Positions 35,447-44,604 of a DNA stretch of 64,000 bases are shown in pieces. The DNA comes from Pseudomonas sp. KUIN-1 (GTDB taxonomy: Bacteria; Pseudomonadota; Gammaproteobacteria; Pseudomonadales; Pseudomonadaceae). Position 1 is the first letter of the stretch. Each line of letters begins with the position of its first letter. The notes beneath the pieces were generated by a model. It saw only the letters and a list, made by a program, of their open reading frames with translations, did not search any database and was not told the origin of the DNA. A program made the position numbers and the translations under genes. The DNA lies in contig NZ_AP020337.1 of NCBI RefSeq assembly GCF_009176725.1, positions 5,382,001-5,446,000 of the forward strand, written 5' to 3'.

Positions 35447-36550
35447 ATGACGAATTCGCGCTCTGCTTTCATACCCTCCTGGCTTCGCCCTGTTCTGCGT
35501 CCTTTGCTGGACCCGTATCGCCGTTATCGGCATGCGCGGCTGATCCACGCGGCGCGGATTGCGGTGGGCTTGCTGGTGACTATCCTGTTGACCACCGGCC
35601 TCAACCTGCCCCATGGCGAGTGGGCGTCGGTGACCATGCTGATCGTGATCGGCGGTTTGCAGCATCACGGCAATATCGGCAAGAAGTCGGTCGAACGTGC
35701 CTATGGAACGTTGATCGGTGCCGGCCTCGGTCTGATCGTGGTGGTCCAGCAGGGCTATCTGGAAATGCCGCTGCTGACCTACGCAATGATGTCGGTGATG
35801 TGCGGTTTCTTCGCCTATCACGCCATCGGCAAAGGGGGTTACACCGCGCTGCTGTCGGCGATCACGCTGTTCATCGTTGCCGGTCATGGTTACAACCCGA
35901 TCAGCGACGGGCTGTGGCGTACTGTCGATATTCTGATTGGTATTGCGCTGGCCCTGGCGTTCTCCTTCGCTCTGCCGCTGTATGCGGTGTTTTCCTGGCG
36001 CTACAACCTGGCCAGCGGTTTGCGTGACTGCGCCAAGGTCTACGGGCGCATCGTGCAGGGCCAGCCGGTTACCGCCGATGAGCATTTGAAACTGACCGCC
36101 AGGCTCAACGGCACGATGCTGCAATTGCGCTCGCTGCTGCCGTCGGTGTCCAAGGAAGTGAAGATGTCCATGGTCGAGCTGGACGCCATTCAGGGCCACT
36201 TCCGCATGTGCCTGAGCACCCTGGAGATTCTCGCCAATATTCGCCCTGCGAATCTGAATCAGCTTGCTGACGAGACGCTCAAGGCATCGCTGGACGCTGA
36301 CTACCGCCAGATTCGCCGGCAACTGATCGGCATGGCCCGCGCCCTGCAAACCGGCGCCACCGAACGTCTGGCACGCACGACCGAAACACCTGAGACACCT
36401 GAGACACCTGAGACACCTGAGACACCTGCAGTGAAGGCCGTGATTCCTACCGAGTTGAAGGGCTACCACTTGATGACCCAGCAGTTGGCGCTCAACCTCG
36501 ACGGCCTGCAGGCGCGTCTGGCCAAGACCGCCAAACGCTGGAAGTTTTAA
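35447..36550 (+). CDS. FUSC-family inner membrane protein
   Basis: 367 residues. The first 180 contain six hydrophobic spans in the FUSC/aromatic-acid-exporter pattern (RIAVGLLVTILLTTGLNLPH, then EWASVTMLIVIGGLQHHGNI and ERAYGTLIGAGLGL). A cytoplasmic helical domain follows. A Thr-Glu-Pro repeat (ETP five times, near residues 313-327) is encoded by a 9-bp tandem repeat and may vary in length between strains. Proteins of this family are linked to export of aromatic acids or to fusaric acid resistance, but the substrate here is unknown. It is followed after 10 bp by an Lrp-type regulator, so likely cotranscribed. Confidence 0.85.
   Translation: MTNSRSAFIPSWLRPVLRPLLDPYRRYRHARLIHAARIAVGLLVTILLTTGLNLPHGEWASVTMLIVIGGLQHHGNIGKKSVERAYGTLIGAGLGLIVVVQQGYLEMPLLTYAMMSVMCGFFAYHAIGKGGYTALLSAITLFIVAGHGYNPISDGLWRTVDILIGIALALAFSFALPLYAVFSWRYNLASGLRDCAKVYGRIVQGQPVTADEHLKLTARLNGTMLQLRSLLPSVSKEVKMSMVELDAIQGHFRMCLSTLEILANIRPANLNQLADETLKASLDADYRQIRRQLIGMARALQTGATERLARTTETPETPETPETPETPAVKAVIPTELKGYHLMTQQLALNLDGLQARLAKTAKRWKF
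36383..36427 (+). repeat. 9-bp tandem repeat (ETP-coding) in the FUSC gene
   Basis: One imperfect copy GAAACACCT and four perfect copies of GAGACACCT in a row. In-frame copy changes would lengthen or shorten an acidic Pro-rich linker without breaking the gene. Confidence 0.93.
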
Positions 36551-36560
36551 GGAACCGCCC

Positions 36561-37022
36561 GTGCCCGATACCCGCCCGCCTGTGCTGGATGAAATCGATC
36601 GCCAGCTGATTGCCGCGCTGCAAATCAACGCGCGCGAAAGCGTCGCCATGCTCGCCCGGCAACTGGGCATCGCCCGCACCACCGTGACCTCGCGGCTGGC
36701 ACGCCTGGAAAGCAGCAAAGTGATTACCGGTTACGGCGTGCGCCTTGGCCAGCGCGTGGTCAGTGGCGGGTTGCAGGCGTATGTCGGCATCACCGTGCAA
36801 CCTCGCTCAGGCAAGGAAGTGGTGCGGCGCCTCAGTGCCATGGCGCAGGTTCAGCAACTCTGTGCCGTGAGCGGCGAGTTCGATTATGTCGCTTGGTTGC
36901 GCACGGATTCTCCCGAGCAACTGGACCAGTTACTCGACCTGATCGGCAGCGTGGAGGGTGTCGAGAAGACCACCACATCGATCATCCTCAGCAGCAAGAT
37001 CGACCGCGGCCAGCCGGTGTAA
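36561..37022 (+). CDS. Lrp/AsnC-family transcriptional regulator
   Basis: 153 residues with a GTG start behind AAGGA. N-terminal HTH (LDEIDRQLIAALQINARES, IARTTVTSRLARLESSKVI) and a C-terminal RAM domain (VYVGITVQPRSGK-like strand and CAVSGEFDYVAWLRTDS). Such regulators sense amino acids. It sits between the FUSC gene and the lysine-degrading davBA pair, so control of lysine catabolism or export is plausible but unproven. Confidence 0.9.
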   Translation: MPDTRPPVLDEIDRQLIAALQINARESVAMLARQLGIARTTVTSRLARLESSKVITGYGVRLGQRVVSGGLQAYVGITVQPRSGKEVVRRLSAMAQVQQLCAVSGEFDYVAWLRTDSPEQLDQLLDLIGSVEGVEKTTTSIILSSKIDRGQPV

Positions 37023-37174
37023 CCGAACGCTTCTATCAAGCAGCCATACAAACCGACCAGCAGATTCGTCACTTAGCCCAAACAAACAGCATATCGACGA
37101 CACTTTGCGTCTTATTAACGTGTCCGCCCTTCTCTAGACTGTTGTTTTTTCGCCGTTGCCCATCAAGGTCCGTC

Positions 37175-38854
37175 ATGAAGAACAACCGTCACCCCGCCAA
37201 CGGCAAAAAGCCGATCACCATGTTCGGCCCCGACTTCCCCTTCGCCTTCGATGACTGGATCGAGCACCCTAAAGGCCTGGGCAGCATTCCGGTGGAGAAC
37301 CACGGCGCTGAAGTGGCAATTATCGGTGCAGGGATAGCCGGTCTGGTGGCAGCCTACGAATTGATGAAGATAGGCCTCAAGCCGGTGGTGTACGAAGCCT
37401 CGAAAATGGGTGGCCGCCTGCGCTCCCAGGAGTTCGAAGGCGCCAAAGGCATCGTGGCCGAACTGGGCGGCATGCGCTTTCCGGTGTCCTCGACGGCGTT
37501 CTTCCATTACGTCGACAAGCTGGGCCTTGAGTCCAGGCCGTTCCCCAACCCGCTGACTGCGGCGTCCGGCAGCACCGTTATCGACCTGGAAGGCACCACC
37601 TACTACGCCCAGATGCTCTCGGACCTGCCGGCGCTGTTTCAGGAAGTCGCCGACGCCTGGGCCGACGCCCTGGAAAGCGGCTCGCAGTTCGGCGACATCC
37701 AGCAGGCGATCCGCGACCGCGATGTGCCGCGTCTCAAGGAACTGTGGAACAAGCTGGTGCCGTTATGGGACGACCGCACGTTCTATGATTTTGTCGCTAC
37801 TTCCAAGGCCTTCGCCAAGCTGTCTTTCTTTCACCGCGAAGTATTCGGCCAGGTGGGCTTCGGTACTGGCGGGTGGGATTCGGACTTCCCCAACTCGATG
37901 CTGGAAATCTTCCGCGTGGTGATGACCAACTGCGATGAACACCAGCACCTGATCGTCGGCGGCGTGCAGCAAGTGCCGGTCGGCTTGTGGAGCCATGTAC
38001 CCGAGCATTGCGCGCACTGGCCCAAGGGCACCAGCCTGTCGTCGTTGCACCGCGGCGCACCACGTCCCGGCGTGAAGCGCATTGCACGCGCAGAGGATGG
38101 CAGTTTTGCGGTGACCGACAATTGGGGCGACACCCGGCAGTACGCCGCTGTGCTGACCACCTGCCAGAGCTGGCTGCTGACCACGCAGATCGAGTGCGAA
38201 GAGTCGCTGTTCTCGCAGAAGATGTGGATGGCCCTGGACCGCACCCGCTACATGCAGTCGTCAAAGACCTTCGTGATGGTCGACCGCCCGTTCTGGAAGG
38301 ACAAAGACCCGGAAACCGGCCGCGACCTGATGAGCATGACCCTCACCGACCGGCTGACCCGTGGCACGTACCTGTTCGATAACGGCGACGACAAGCCAGG
38401 CGTGATCTGCCTGTCCTACTCGTGGATGAGCGATGCACTGAAGATGCTCCCGCAGCCCATCGAGAAGCGGGTGAAGCTGGCGCTGGATGCCTTGAAGAAG
38501 ATCTACCCGAAAGTGGACATCGCAGCGCGGATCATCGGTGATCCGATTACCGTGTCATGGGAAGCTGATCCGCACTTCCTGGGTGCGTTCAAGGGTGCGC
38601 TGCCGGGCCATTACCGCTATAACCAGCGCATGTACGCGCACTTCATGCAGCAGGATATGCCCAGCGAACAGCGCGGCATGTTCATCGCCGGCGACGATGT
38701 CTCCTGGACACCGGCGTGGGTCGAAGGCGCTGTGCAGACCTCACTGAACGCCGTGTGGGGGATCATGAACCACTTCGGCGGCAAGACTCACGCCGAGAAC
38801 CCCGGCCCCGGTGATGTGTTCCACGAAATCGGCCCGATAGCACTGGGCGACTGA
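37175..38854 (+). CDS. davB: L-lysine 2-monooxygenase (flavin monoamine oxidase family)
   Basis: 559 residues from MKNNRHPANGKKPITMFGPD (AAGG before the ATG). FAD-binding motif VAIIGAGIAGLVAAYELMKIG near residue 50, then GGRLRSQEF and ELGGMRFP. The C-terminal FAD clamp is DVSWTPAWVEGAVQTSLNAV. It closely follows P. putida DavB, which turns L-lysine into 5-aminopentanamide in the aminovalerate pathway, and is related to tryptophan 2-monooxygenase IaaM. The adjacent amidase gene davA supports the lysine assignment. davT and davD, for later steps, are not in this window. Confidence 0.92.
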   Translation: MKNNRHPANGKKPITMFGPDFPFAFDDWIEHPKGLGSIPVENHGAEVAIIGAGIAGLVAAYELMKIGLKPVVYEASKMGGRLRSQEFEGAKGIVAELGGMRFPVSSTAFFHYVDKLGLESRPFPNPLTAASGSTVIDLEGTTYYAQMLSDLPALFQEVADAWADALESGSQFGDIQQAIRDRDVPRLKELWNKLVPLWDDRTFYDFVATSKAFAKLSFFHREVFGQVGFGTGGWDSDFPNSMLEIFRVVMTNCDEHQHLIVGGVQQVPVGLWSHVPEHCAHWPKGTSLSSLHRGAPRPGVKRIARAEDGSFAVTDNWGDTRQYAAVLTTCQSWLLTTQIECEESLFSQKMWMALDRTRYMQSSKTFVMVDRPFWKDKDPETGRDLMSMTLTDRLTRGTYLFDNGDDKPGVICLSYSWMSDALKMLPQPIEKRVKLALDALKKIYPKVDIAARIIGDPITVSWEADPHFLGAFKGALPGHYRYNQRMYAHFMQQDMPSEQRGMFIAGDDVSWTPAWVEGAVQTSLNAVWGIMNHFGGKTHAENPGPGDVFHEIGPIALGD

Positions 38855-38869
38855 CAGAAGGAAAACCCC

Positions 38870-39664
38870 ATGCGCGTTGCGCTGTATCAATGCCCGCCAT
38901 TGCCGCTGGATGTCAGCGGCAACCTGACTCGCCTGGAACAGCAGGCTCAGGCCGCCGCCAAGCAAGGGTCACAGGTGCTGATCTGTCCGGAAATGTTCCT
39001 CAGCGGCTACAACATCGGCGCTCAGGCTGTCGGTGAGCTGGCGCAGGCGCAGGACGGTCCGGCAGCGACGCGCATTGCCGCCATCGCGCAGGCCAGCGGC
39101 ATTGCGATCCTCTACGGCTATCCGGAGCGCGCGGGCGATGGGCAAATCTACAACGCCGTGCAGTTGATCGACAGCCAGGGCACGCGCCTGTGCAACTACC
39201 GCAAAACGCACCTGTTCAGCGAGCTGGACAAGTCGATGTTCGCCGCAGGCGACGATCATTACCCGGTGGTCGAATTGAATGGCTGGCGCCTGGGCCTGCT
39301 GATTTGCTACGACGTGGAATTCCCCGAAAATACCCGTCGGCTGGCCCTGGCCGGGGCCGAATTGATTCTGGTCCCCACCGCGAACATGCTGCCTTACGAT
39401 TTCGTCTGCGACGTGACGGTTCGGGCGCGGGCTTTCGAGAATCACTGCTACGTGGTGTACGCCAACTACTGCGGCAGCGAGGGCGCGATTCGTTACTGCG
39501 GGCTCAGCAGCCTCTGCGCACCGGACGGCAGCCGCCCGTTGCTGGCAGGTCAGGACGAGGCACTGCTGGTCGGCACGCTGGACAAGATACTGCTGGCCCA
39601 GGCCAGAACCGCGAACGACTACTTCGTGGATCGCCGCCCGGCGCTTTATACGTCGCTGACTTGA
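38870..39664 (+). CDS. davA: 5-aminopentanamidase (nitrilase superfamily)
   Basis: 264 residues. Nitrilase-fold catalytic triad: Glu in CPEMFLSGYN, Lys in YRKTHLF and Cys in LLICYDVEFPENTRRLAL. It hydrolyses 5-aminopentanamide to 5-aminovalerate, the second step of the lysine monooxygenase route. It starts 15 bp after davB with a good AAGGAAAA site, so both form one operon. A small hairpin (39685-39709) follows. Confidence 0.92.
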   Translation: MRVALYQCPPLPLDVSGNLTRLEQQAQAAAKQGSQVLICPEMFLSGYNIGAQAVGELAQAQDGPAATRIAAIAQASGIAILYGYPERAGDGQIYNAVQLIDSQGTRLCNYRKTHLFSELDKSMFAAGDDHYPVVELNGWRLGLLICYDVEFPENTRRLALAGAELILVPTANMLPYDFVCDVTVRARAFENHCYVVYANYCGSEGAIRYCGLSSLCAPDGSRPLLAGQDEALLVGTLDKILLAQARTANDYFVDRRPALYTSLT

Positions 39665-39684
39665 TCAGATTAGCCGGATGGATA

Positions 39685-39709
39685 ATTCCCACGCAGGAGC
39701 GTGCGGAAT
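39685..39709. terminator. Hairpin after davA
   Basis: ATTCCCACGC-AGGA-GCGTGCGGAAT; nine or ten pairs with one bulge. No strong T-run. It resembles the CACGC-GCGTG repeats found elsewhere in this genome and may be a repeat rather than a dedicated terminator. Confidence 0.4.
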
Positions 39710-39769
39710 AATCCTATAACTATCGTGCCCACGCTCCGCGACCATCGTCATACACAAGCCCGCTTTTGA

Positions 39770-40250
39770 TTCTGGCCGGAGCCCGTAGCGAACTTGTTCG
39801 CGAAGACGGTCGCATCAGGCGATGCATTTTCGGAAAGCTTGACGGCCCCTTCGCGGACAAGTCCGCTCCTACGCCCGTTGGGCAGAATCAAAAACGGCCT
39901 CCTGCCCGAGGGGTAGGGGCGAACTTGTTCGCGAAGACGGTCGCTCAGGCGATGCATGTCCGGAAAGCTTGGCGGCCCCTTCGCGGACAAGTCCGCTCCT
40001 ACGCCCGTTGGGCAGAATCAAAAACGGCCTCCTGCCCGAGGGGTAGGAGCGAACTTGTTCGCGAAGACGGTCGCTCAAGCGATGCATGTTCGGAAAGCTT
40101 GGCGGCCCCTTCGCGGACAAGTCCGCTCCTACGCCCGTTGGGCAGAATCAAAAACGGCCTCCTGCCCTAGGGGTAGGAGCGAACTTGTTCGCGAAGACGG
40201 TCGTTCAGGCGATGCATTGTCGGGAAGCTTGACGGCCCCTTTGCGTCCTC
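39770..40250. repeat. Array of about 130-bp repeats made of paired REP palindromes
   Basis: The motif AACTTGTTCGCGAAGACGGT recurs at 39791, 39922, 40052 and 40182 (spacing 131, 130, 130). Each unit has a forward REP-like arm (GAGCGAACTTGTTCGCGAA) and an inverted arm (TTCGCGGACAAGTCCGCTC), then CCTACGCCCGTTGGGCAGAA and AAAACGGCCTCCTGCC. These are Pseudomonas BIME/REP-type elements. Open frames across the array are repeat artefacts. No gene lies between davA and pqqF. Confidence 0.92.
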
Positions 40251-40341
40251 TATTTCGCAGGCTTGAGCAGCAGGCTCGCGAACGGGTCGGCTAATCCGCT
40301 AGCATGACGCTTCGCCTTGCAACGCTTTCCGGACGCCCCTC

Positions 40342-42630
40342 ATGCCTGCCGCACACTCCGCCGACACTCAACGCCTCACGCTGGCCAACGGCCTGAATGT
40401 GCTGCTGTGTCACGAGCCACGGCTCAAGCGCTGTGCGGCCTCATTGCGCGTGGCAGCCGGCAGTCACGATGCGCCGCAGGCGTGGCCAGGGCTGGCGCAT
40501 TTTCTGGAGCACCTGTTTTTTCTCGGCACCGAACGCTTCCCGGCCGGGGACAACCTGATGACCTTCGTGCAGCGTCATGGCGGGCAGGTCAATGCCAGCA
40601 CCCGCGAGCGCACCACCGACTTCTTCTTCGAACTGCCACAGGCGGCCTTCGCCCAAGGGCTGGAGCGACTGTGCGACATGCTTGCCCGGCCGCGCATGGA
40701 CATCGCAGATCAATTGCGCGAACGCGAAGTGCTGCACGCCGAGTTCATCGCCTGGCTCGGCGATAGCGCATCCCGCGATCAGGCGCGCCTGCTGACAGCG
40801 ATCACGCCTCAGCATCCGCTGCGTGGCTTTCACGCTGGCAATCGCTACAGCCTGTCAGTGCCTAACCCGGCGTTTCAGCAGGCATTGCATGACTTTTATC
40901 GAGGCTTCTATCAGGCCGGGCAGATGACCCTGTGCCTGACTGGCCCGCTGCCGATGGCTGAATTGCAGGCGCTGGCGATAAACCACGGCGCGGTTTTCGC
41001 CACTGGGATAAAGGTCACACAGCGCCCGCCTCCAGCATTGATGACCAGCCCTCGACAGGCTGGCGAGCAAAACCATCTGCTGTTTGCCTTCGAGGACTTG
41101 CCGGACAAGGCTGACGAAGCGGTGGCCTTCTTCTGTCACTGGCTGAACGCAGCGCAGCCTTGCGGGCTGGTTGCCGAGCTGGTCCGCAGGGGCCTTTGCA
41201 CTTCACTGCACGCCGCGCCGCTTTACCAGTTCGGCGGACAGCTTTTGCTGGATATCGACTTTAAGGGCGCCCCGGCGAACGCGACCGCTATCAGCAGCCT
41301 GCTTTTCAGCTGGCTCGGTTTCTTCGAGGCTCACTGGCCGACGCGAATTGAGGAATACCACCGTCTCGAACAACGCCGTCTGCAGATGTGCGGAGCATTG
41401 GCTCTGGCCAACCATCGCTGTCGCGAAACGCCCGCGCAGCTGAGCGAGCAAGGCCAAAAAGCCTTAAGCGCATTTCTCGCAAAACTCACGGCTGACGTGG
41501 ATAACCTCGATCCAGAGCCGGTCGACTGGCGCCTGCCCGCCCCGAACCCGTTTCTTGGTACGGCAGTGGACGACCCCGCTGAAGCCGCGCTGTACCTGCG
41601 CTGGCAACTGCCGTCCCCACAGCCCGCCTTTTGGCGGATGCTCGACGCCGCGCTCAAGCCACTGGCCGAAGACGCACGTCAGGCCGGGGTAACACTGACC
41701 TTCACCGCGTACGGCCCCTACTGGCAGCTACAGTTGAACGGTTTGCGCGAACCCATTGTGGGAGTCCTGCAACAGAGCCTGCTGCGCTTGCAGCACCCCG
41801 ATGCCCGCGCGCAGGAACACGACGAGCCAGTGTTGATCCCGATTCGTCAGTTGCTCAAGCAGCTTGCCGATCACTTCCTGCGCAGTAACCCGGAGGTGAG
41901 CATAAGCGACCTGCCAGGCGTATGGTCGGCTTCGCGCTGGATCAGTTTCACCAGCGGTTTCGGCCCGGCCAGCCAGTCAATGCTGGACGCGGTGTTGAAT
42001 GCAGCACCCGGCGTTCGGCAAACTTCCCCGGCCGATCTGCCAACCATTCGCGCTGGCAAGCACTGGGCAGCGCAAGCATCGTCTTCCTCGGAAGACGCCG
42101 TGCTGGTGTTCTGCCCGGCGCCCACGACTTCCATCGAAGATGAAGCCTCCTGGCGTTTGCTCGCGCACCTGGCCCAGACGCCGTTCTATAAGCGGCTGCG
42201 GGTCGAGCTGCAATTGGGTTACGCGGTGTTCAGTGGCCTCAGGCAGATCGACGGAAAGACCGGCTTGCTGTTCGGTGTGCAATCGCCCACCTGCAATGCG
42301 CAGCAACTGTTTGAGCACATCGAGGCCTTTATCGGCAGATTGCCGCAACTGGTTCGCGGCGCAGATTTGCCTGAACAGACAAACGCCCTTGCAGCGCAGT
42401 TCGAGCCGTCGAACCTGCCGCAGCAACAGCGTGCCGACCTGCAGTGGCAGGCACACCTTGCCGGGCATCAGAGCGACCATGCGCCCACCTTGCAGCGGGC
42501 GCTGTCAAATCTGGAAACACACTCGTTGCTGGCCTCTGCGGATCAATTGATCAAGGCCACAGGTGGCTGGCTGATTGTGGCCAATCGCCCTGCCAGCGCG
42601 GCCGTTCCGCAATCCTTACCTGAACAGTAA
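40342..42630 (+). CDS. pqqF: PQQ biosynthesis M16 metalloprotease PqqF
   Basis: 762 residues. Insulinase/pitrilysin-type zinc protease: HFLEH inverted zinc motif near residue 53 and the third zinc Glu in REREVLHAEF some 75 residues later. The second, catalytically silent half follows. PqqF is thought to cut the modified PqqA peptide to free the Glu-Tyr precursor of pyrroloquinoline quinone. First gene of the pqq cluster, 135 bp upstream of pqqA. Confidence 0.93.
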   Translation: MPAAHSADTQRLTLANGLNVLLCHEPRLKRCAASLRVAAGSHDAPQAWPGLAHFLEHLFFLGTERFPAGDNLMTFVQRHGGQVNASTRERTTDFFFELPQAAFAQGLERLCDMLARPRMDIADQLREREVLHAEFIAWLGDSASRDQARLLTAITPQHPLRGFHAGNRYSLSVPNPAFQQALHDFYRGFYQAGQMTLCLTGPLPMAELQALAINHGAVFATGIKVTQRPPPALMTSPRQAGEQNHLLFAFEDLPDKADEAVAFFCHWLNAAQPCGLVAELVRRGLCTSLHAAPLYQFGGQLLLDIDFKGAPANATAISSLLFSWLGFFEAHWPTRIEEYHRLEQRRLQMCGALALANHRCRETPAQLSEQGQKALSAFLAKLTADVDNLDPEPVDWRLPAPNPFLGTAVDDPAEAALYLRWQLPSPQPAFWRMLDAALKPLAEDARQAGVTLTFTAYGPYWQLQLNGLREPIVGVLQQSLLRLQHPDARAQEHDEPVLIPIRQLLKQLADHFLRSNPEVSISDLPGVWSASRWISFTSGFGPASQSMLDAVLNAAPGVRQTSPADLPTIRAGKHWAAQASSSSEDAVLVFCPAPTTSIEDEASWRLLAHLAQTPFYKRLRVELQLGYAVFSGLRQIDGKTGLLFGVQSPTCNAQQLFEHIEAFIGRLPQLVRGADLPEQTNALAAQFEPSNLPQQQRADLQWQAHLAGHQSDHAPTLQRALSNLETHSLLASADQLIKATGGWLIVANRPASAAVPQSLPEQ

Positions 42631-42765
42631 CGGTCTTTCATGCAGATTCTAGCCCTGCTGAATTGTGAAAATGAGTAACATAGCTCCCTAAGCATCTGAA
42701 CGTATGCCTCCAGCGATGCACTAAGATGTAGTCACCCACCGCTGCACTTATCCGAGGAGATTTTT

Positions 42766-42840
42766 ATGTCGTGGACTAAACCTGCTTACACTGATCTGCG
42801 TATCGGTTTTGAAGTCACCATGTACTTCGCAAGCCGTTGA
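42766..42840 (+). CDS. pqqA: PQQ precursor peptide PqqA
   Basis: Only 24 residues: it begins [10 protein letters not shown] and ends MYFASR. Glu16 and Tyr20 (E-V-T-M-Y) are the residues cross-linked by PqqE to become PQQ. GAGGAGA sits seven bases before the ATG. An intrinsic terminator 16 bp after the stop probably makes pqqA the most abundant transcript, with partial read-through to pqqB. Confidence 0.97.
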
Positions 42841-42855
42841 TTTCAGTGCGCTGTG

Positions 42856-42882
42856 AAGCCTCGGTTCGCCGGGGCTTTTTTT
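42856..42882 (+). terminator. Attenuating terminator between pqqA and pqqB
   Basis: AAGCCTCGG (42856-42864) pairs with CCGGGGCTT (42869-42877) around a TTCG tetraloop, with one G-T pair, followed by seven T residues. Confidence 0.9.
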
Positions 42883-42928
42883 ATGGTTGTGGCTGTTTTT
42901 TATTTCAGAGCGTGTCCCAGGAGCTGTC

Positions 42929-43840
42929 ATGTACATCCAGATTCTAGGTTCTGCTGCTGGCGGTGGATTCCCCCAGTGGAACTGCAACTGCGTCAATTGC
43001 GCGGGCTTTCGCGACGGCAGCCTGCGTGCCCACGCGCGGACCCAGTCGTCCATTGCGCTGTCCGACGACGGTATCAACTGGGTGCTGTGCAACGCCTCAC
43101 CGGACATTCGCGCGCAATTGCAGGGCTTTGCGCCGATGCAGCCGGGTCGCGCATTGCGCGACACCGGCATCAGCGCGATCGTGTTGATGGACAGCCAGAT
43201 CGACCACACCACCGGCCTGCTCAGCCTGCGTGAAGGCTGCCCGCATCAGGTGTGGTGTACCGACATGGTCCATGAGGACCTGAGCACCGGCTTTCCGCTG
43301 TTCGAAATGCTCAAGCACTGGAACGGCGGCCTGAGCTGGAACCGCATCGAGTTGCAGGGCAGCTTCGTGATTCCTGCCTGCCCGAACCTGCGCTTCACGC
43401 CCTTCCCGCTGCGCAGCGCCGCGCCGCCCTACTCGCCACACCGTTTCGACCCGCACCCGGGCGACAACATCGGCCTGCTGGTCGAAGACACCCGTACTGG
43501 CGGCAAGCTGTTCTATGCCCCGGGCCTGGGCAAGGTCGATGAGGCACTGGCCGAGAAGATGCGTGACGCCGACTGCCTGCTGGTCGACGGCACAATGTGG
43601 GACGACGACGAAATGCAGCGCCGTGGCGTGGGCACGCGCACCGGCCGGGAAATGGGCCATCTGGCACAGAATGGTCCCGGCGGCATGCTCGAAGTCCTCG
43701 AAGGCTTCCCCGAGCAGCGCAAGGTGCTTATCCACATCAACAACACCAACCCGATTCTCGACGAAGACTCCCCGGAACGCGCGGAGCTGGTTCGTCGCAA
43801 CGTCGAAGTGGCCTTCGATGGCATGAGCATCGAGCTTTAG
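42929..43840 (+). CDS. pqqB: PQQ biosynthesis protein PqqB
   Basis: 303 residues from MYIQILGSAAGGGFPQWNCN (CAGGAG before the ATG; the frame extends 14 codons upstream without need). Metallo-beta-lactamase fold with the DSQIDHTTGL metal motif and the conserved CNCVNC near the start. It hydroxylates the Glu-Tyr-derived intermediate during PQQ formation. pqqC starts eight bases after its stop. Confidence 0.96.
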   Translation: MYIQILGSAAGGGFPQWNCNCVNCAGFRDGSLRAHARTQSSIALSDDGINWVLCNASPDIRAQLQGFAPMQPGRALRDTGISAIVLMDSQIDHTTGLLSLREGCPHQVWCTDMVHEDLSTGFPLFEMLKHWNGGLSWNRIELQGSFVIPACPNLRFTPFPLRSAAPPYSPHRFDPHPGDNIGLLVEDTRTGGKLFYAPGLGKVDEALAEKMRDADCLLVDGTMWDDDEMQRRGVGTRTGREMGHLAQNGPGGMLEVLEGFPEQRKVLIHINNTNPILDEDSPERAELVRRNVEVAFDGMSIEL

Positions 43841-43848
43841 GAGCTGAC

Positions 43849-44604
43849 ATGAGCGAAGCGACTGCGCTGTCCCCCGCCGAATTCGAACAGGCCTTGCGCG
43901 CCAAGGGCGCCTATTACCACATCTATCACCCGTTCCATGTGGCGATGTACGAGGGCCGAGCGACCCGCGAGCAGATTCAGGGCTGGGTCGCCAACCGTTT
44001 CTACTATCAGGTGAACATTCCGCTCAAGGACGCGGCGATTCTGGCCAACTGCCCGGATCGCGAGATCCGTCGCGAGTGGATTCAGCGCCTGCTCGATCAT
44101 GACGGTGCGCCCGGCGAAGACGGCGGCATCGAAGCCTGGCTGCGCCTCGGCCAGGCCGTGGGACTGGACCCGGACCAGCTGCGCTCGCAGGAACTGGTGC
44201 TGCCAGGCGTGCGCTTTGCCGTCGACGCCTACGTGAACTTCGCCCGCCGCGCCAACTGGCAGGAAGCCGCCAGCAGCTCGCTGACCGAACTGTTCGCCCC
44301 GCAGATCCACCAGTCGCGTCTGGACAGCTGGCCGCAGCACTACCCATGGATCGACCCGGCAGGCTATGAGTATTTCCGCACTCGCCTGGGTCAGGCCCGA
44401 CGCGATGTAGAGCACGGCCTCGCCATCACGTTACAGCACTACACTACGTACGAAGGTCAGCAGCGTATGCTGGAAATCCTGCAGTTCAAACTCGATATCC
44501 TGTGGAGCATGCTCGATGCCATGTCCATGGCCTACGAGCTGAACCGCCCGCCGTATCACAGCGTCACAGACCAAAGGGTCTGGCATAAGGGGATTACCCT
44601 ATGA
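43849..44604 (+). CDS. pqqC: Pyrroloquinoline-quinone synthase PqqC
   Basis: 251 residues from MSEATALSPAEFEQALRAKG with AGGAG in front. All-helical cofactor-less oxidase that performs the final ring closure and eight-electron oxidation to PQQ; EGRATREQIQGWVANRFYYQ and VRFAVDAYVNFARRANWQEA are family signatures. The stop overlaps the pqqD start by ATGA. Confidence 0.97.
   Translation: MSEATALSPAEFEQALRAKGAYYHIYHPFHVAMYEGRATREQIQGWVANRFYYQVNIPLKDAAILANCPDREIRREWIQRLLDHDGAPGEDGGIEAWLRLGQAVGLDPDQLRSQELVLPGVRFAVDAYVNFARRANWQEAASSSLTELFAPQIHQSRLDSWPQHYPWIDPAGYEYFRTRLGQARRDVEHGLAITLQHYTTYEGQQRMLEILQFKLDILWSMLDAMSMAYELNRPPYHSVTDQRVWHKGITL

Noticed and set aside
36383..36427. Possible CRISPR-like array
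   Set aside because: The units are only 9 bp, contiguous, with no spacers and within a coding frame; no cas genes or other arrays are seen in the window.
36893..37174. N-terminal extension of the lysine monooxygenase frame
   Set aside because: It overlaps the Lrp-family gene out of frame and lacks family homology; the ATG at 37175 matches the family start.
39766..40294. Several overlapping ORFs on both strands
   Set aside because: They are produced by the REP repeat array; the same peptide recurs every 130 bp and no start signals are present.
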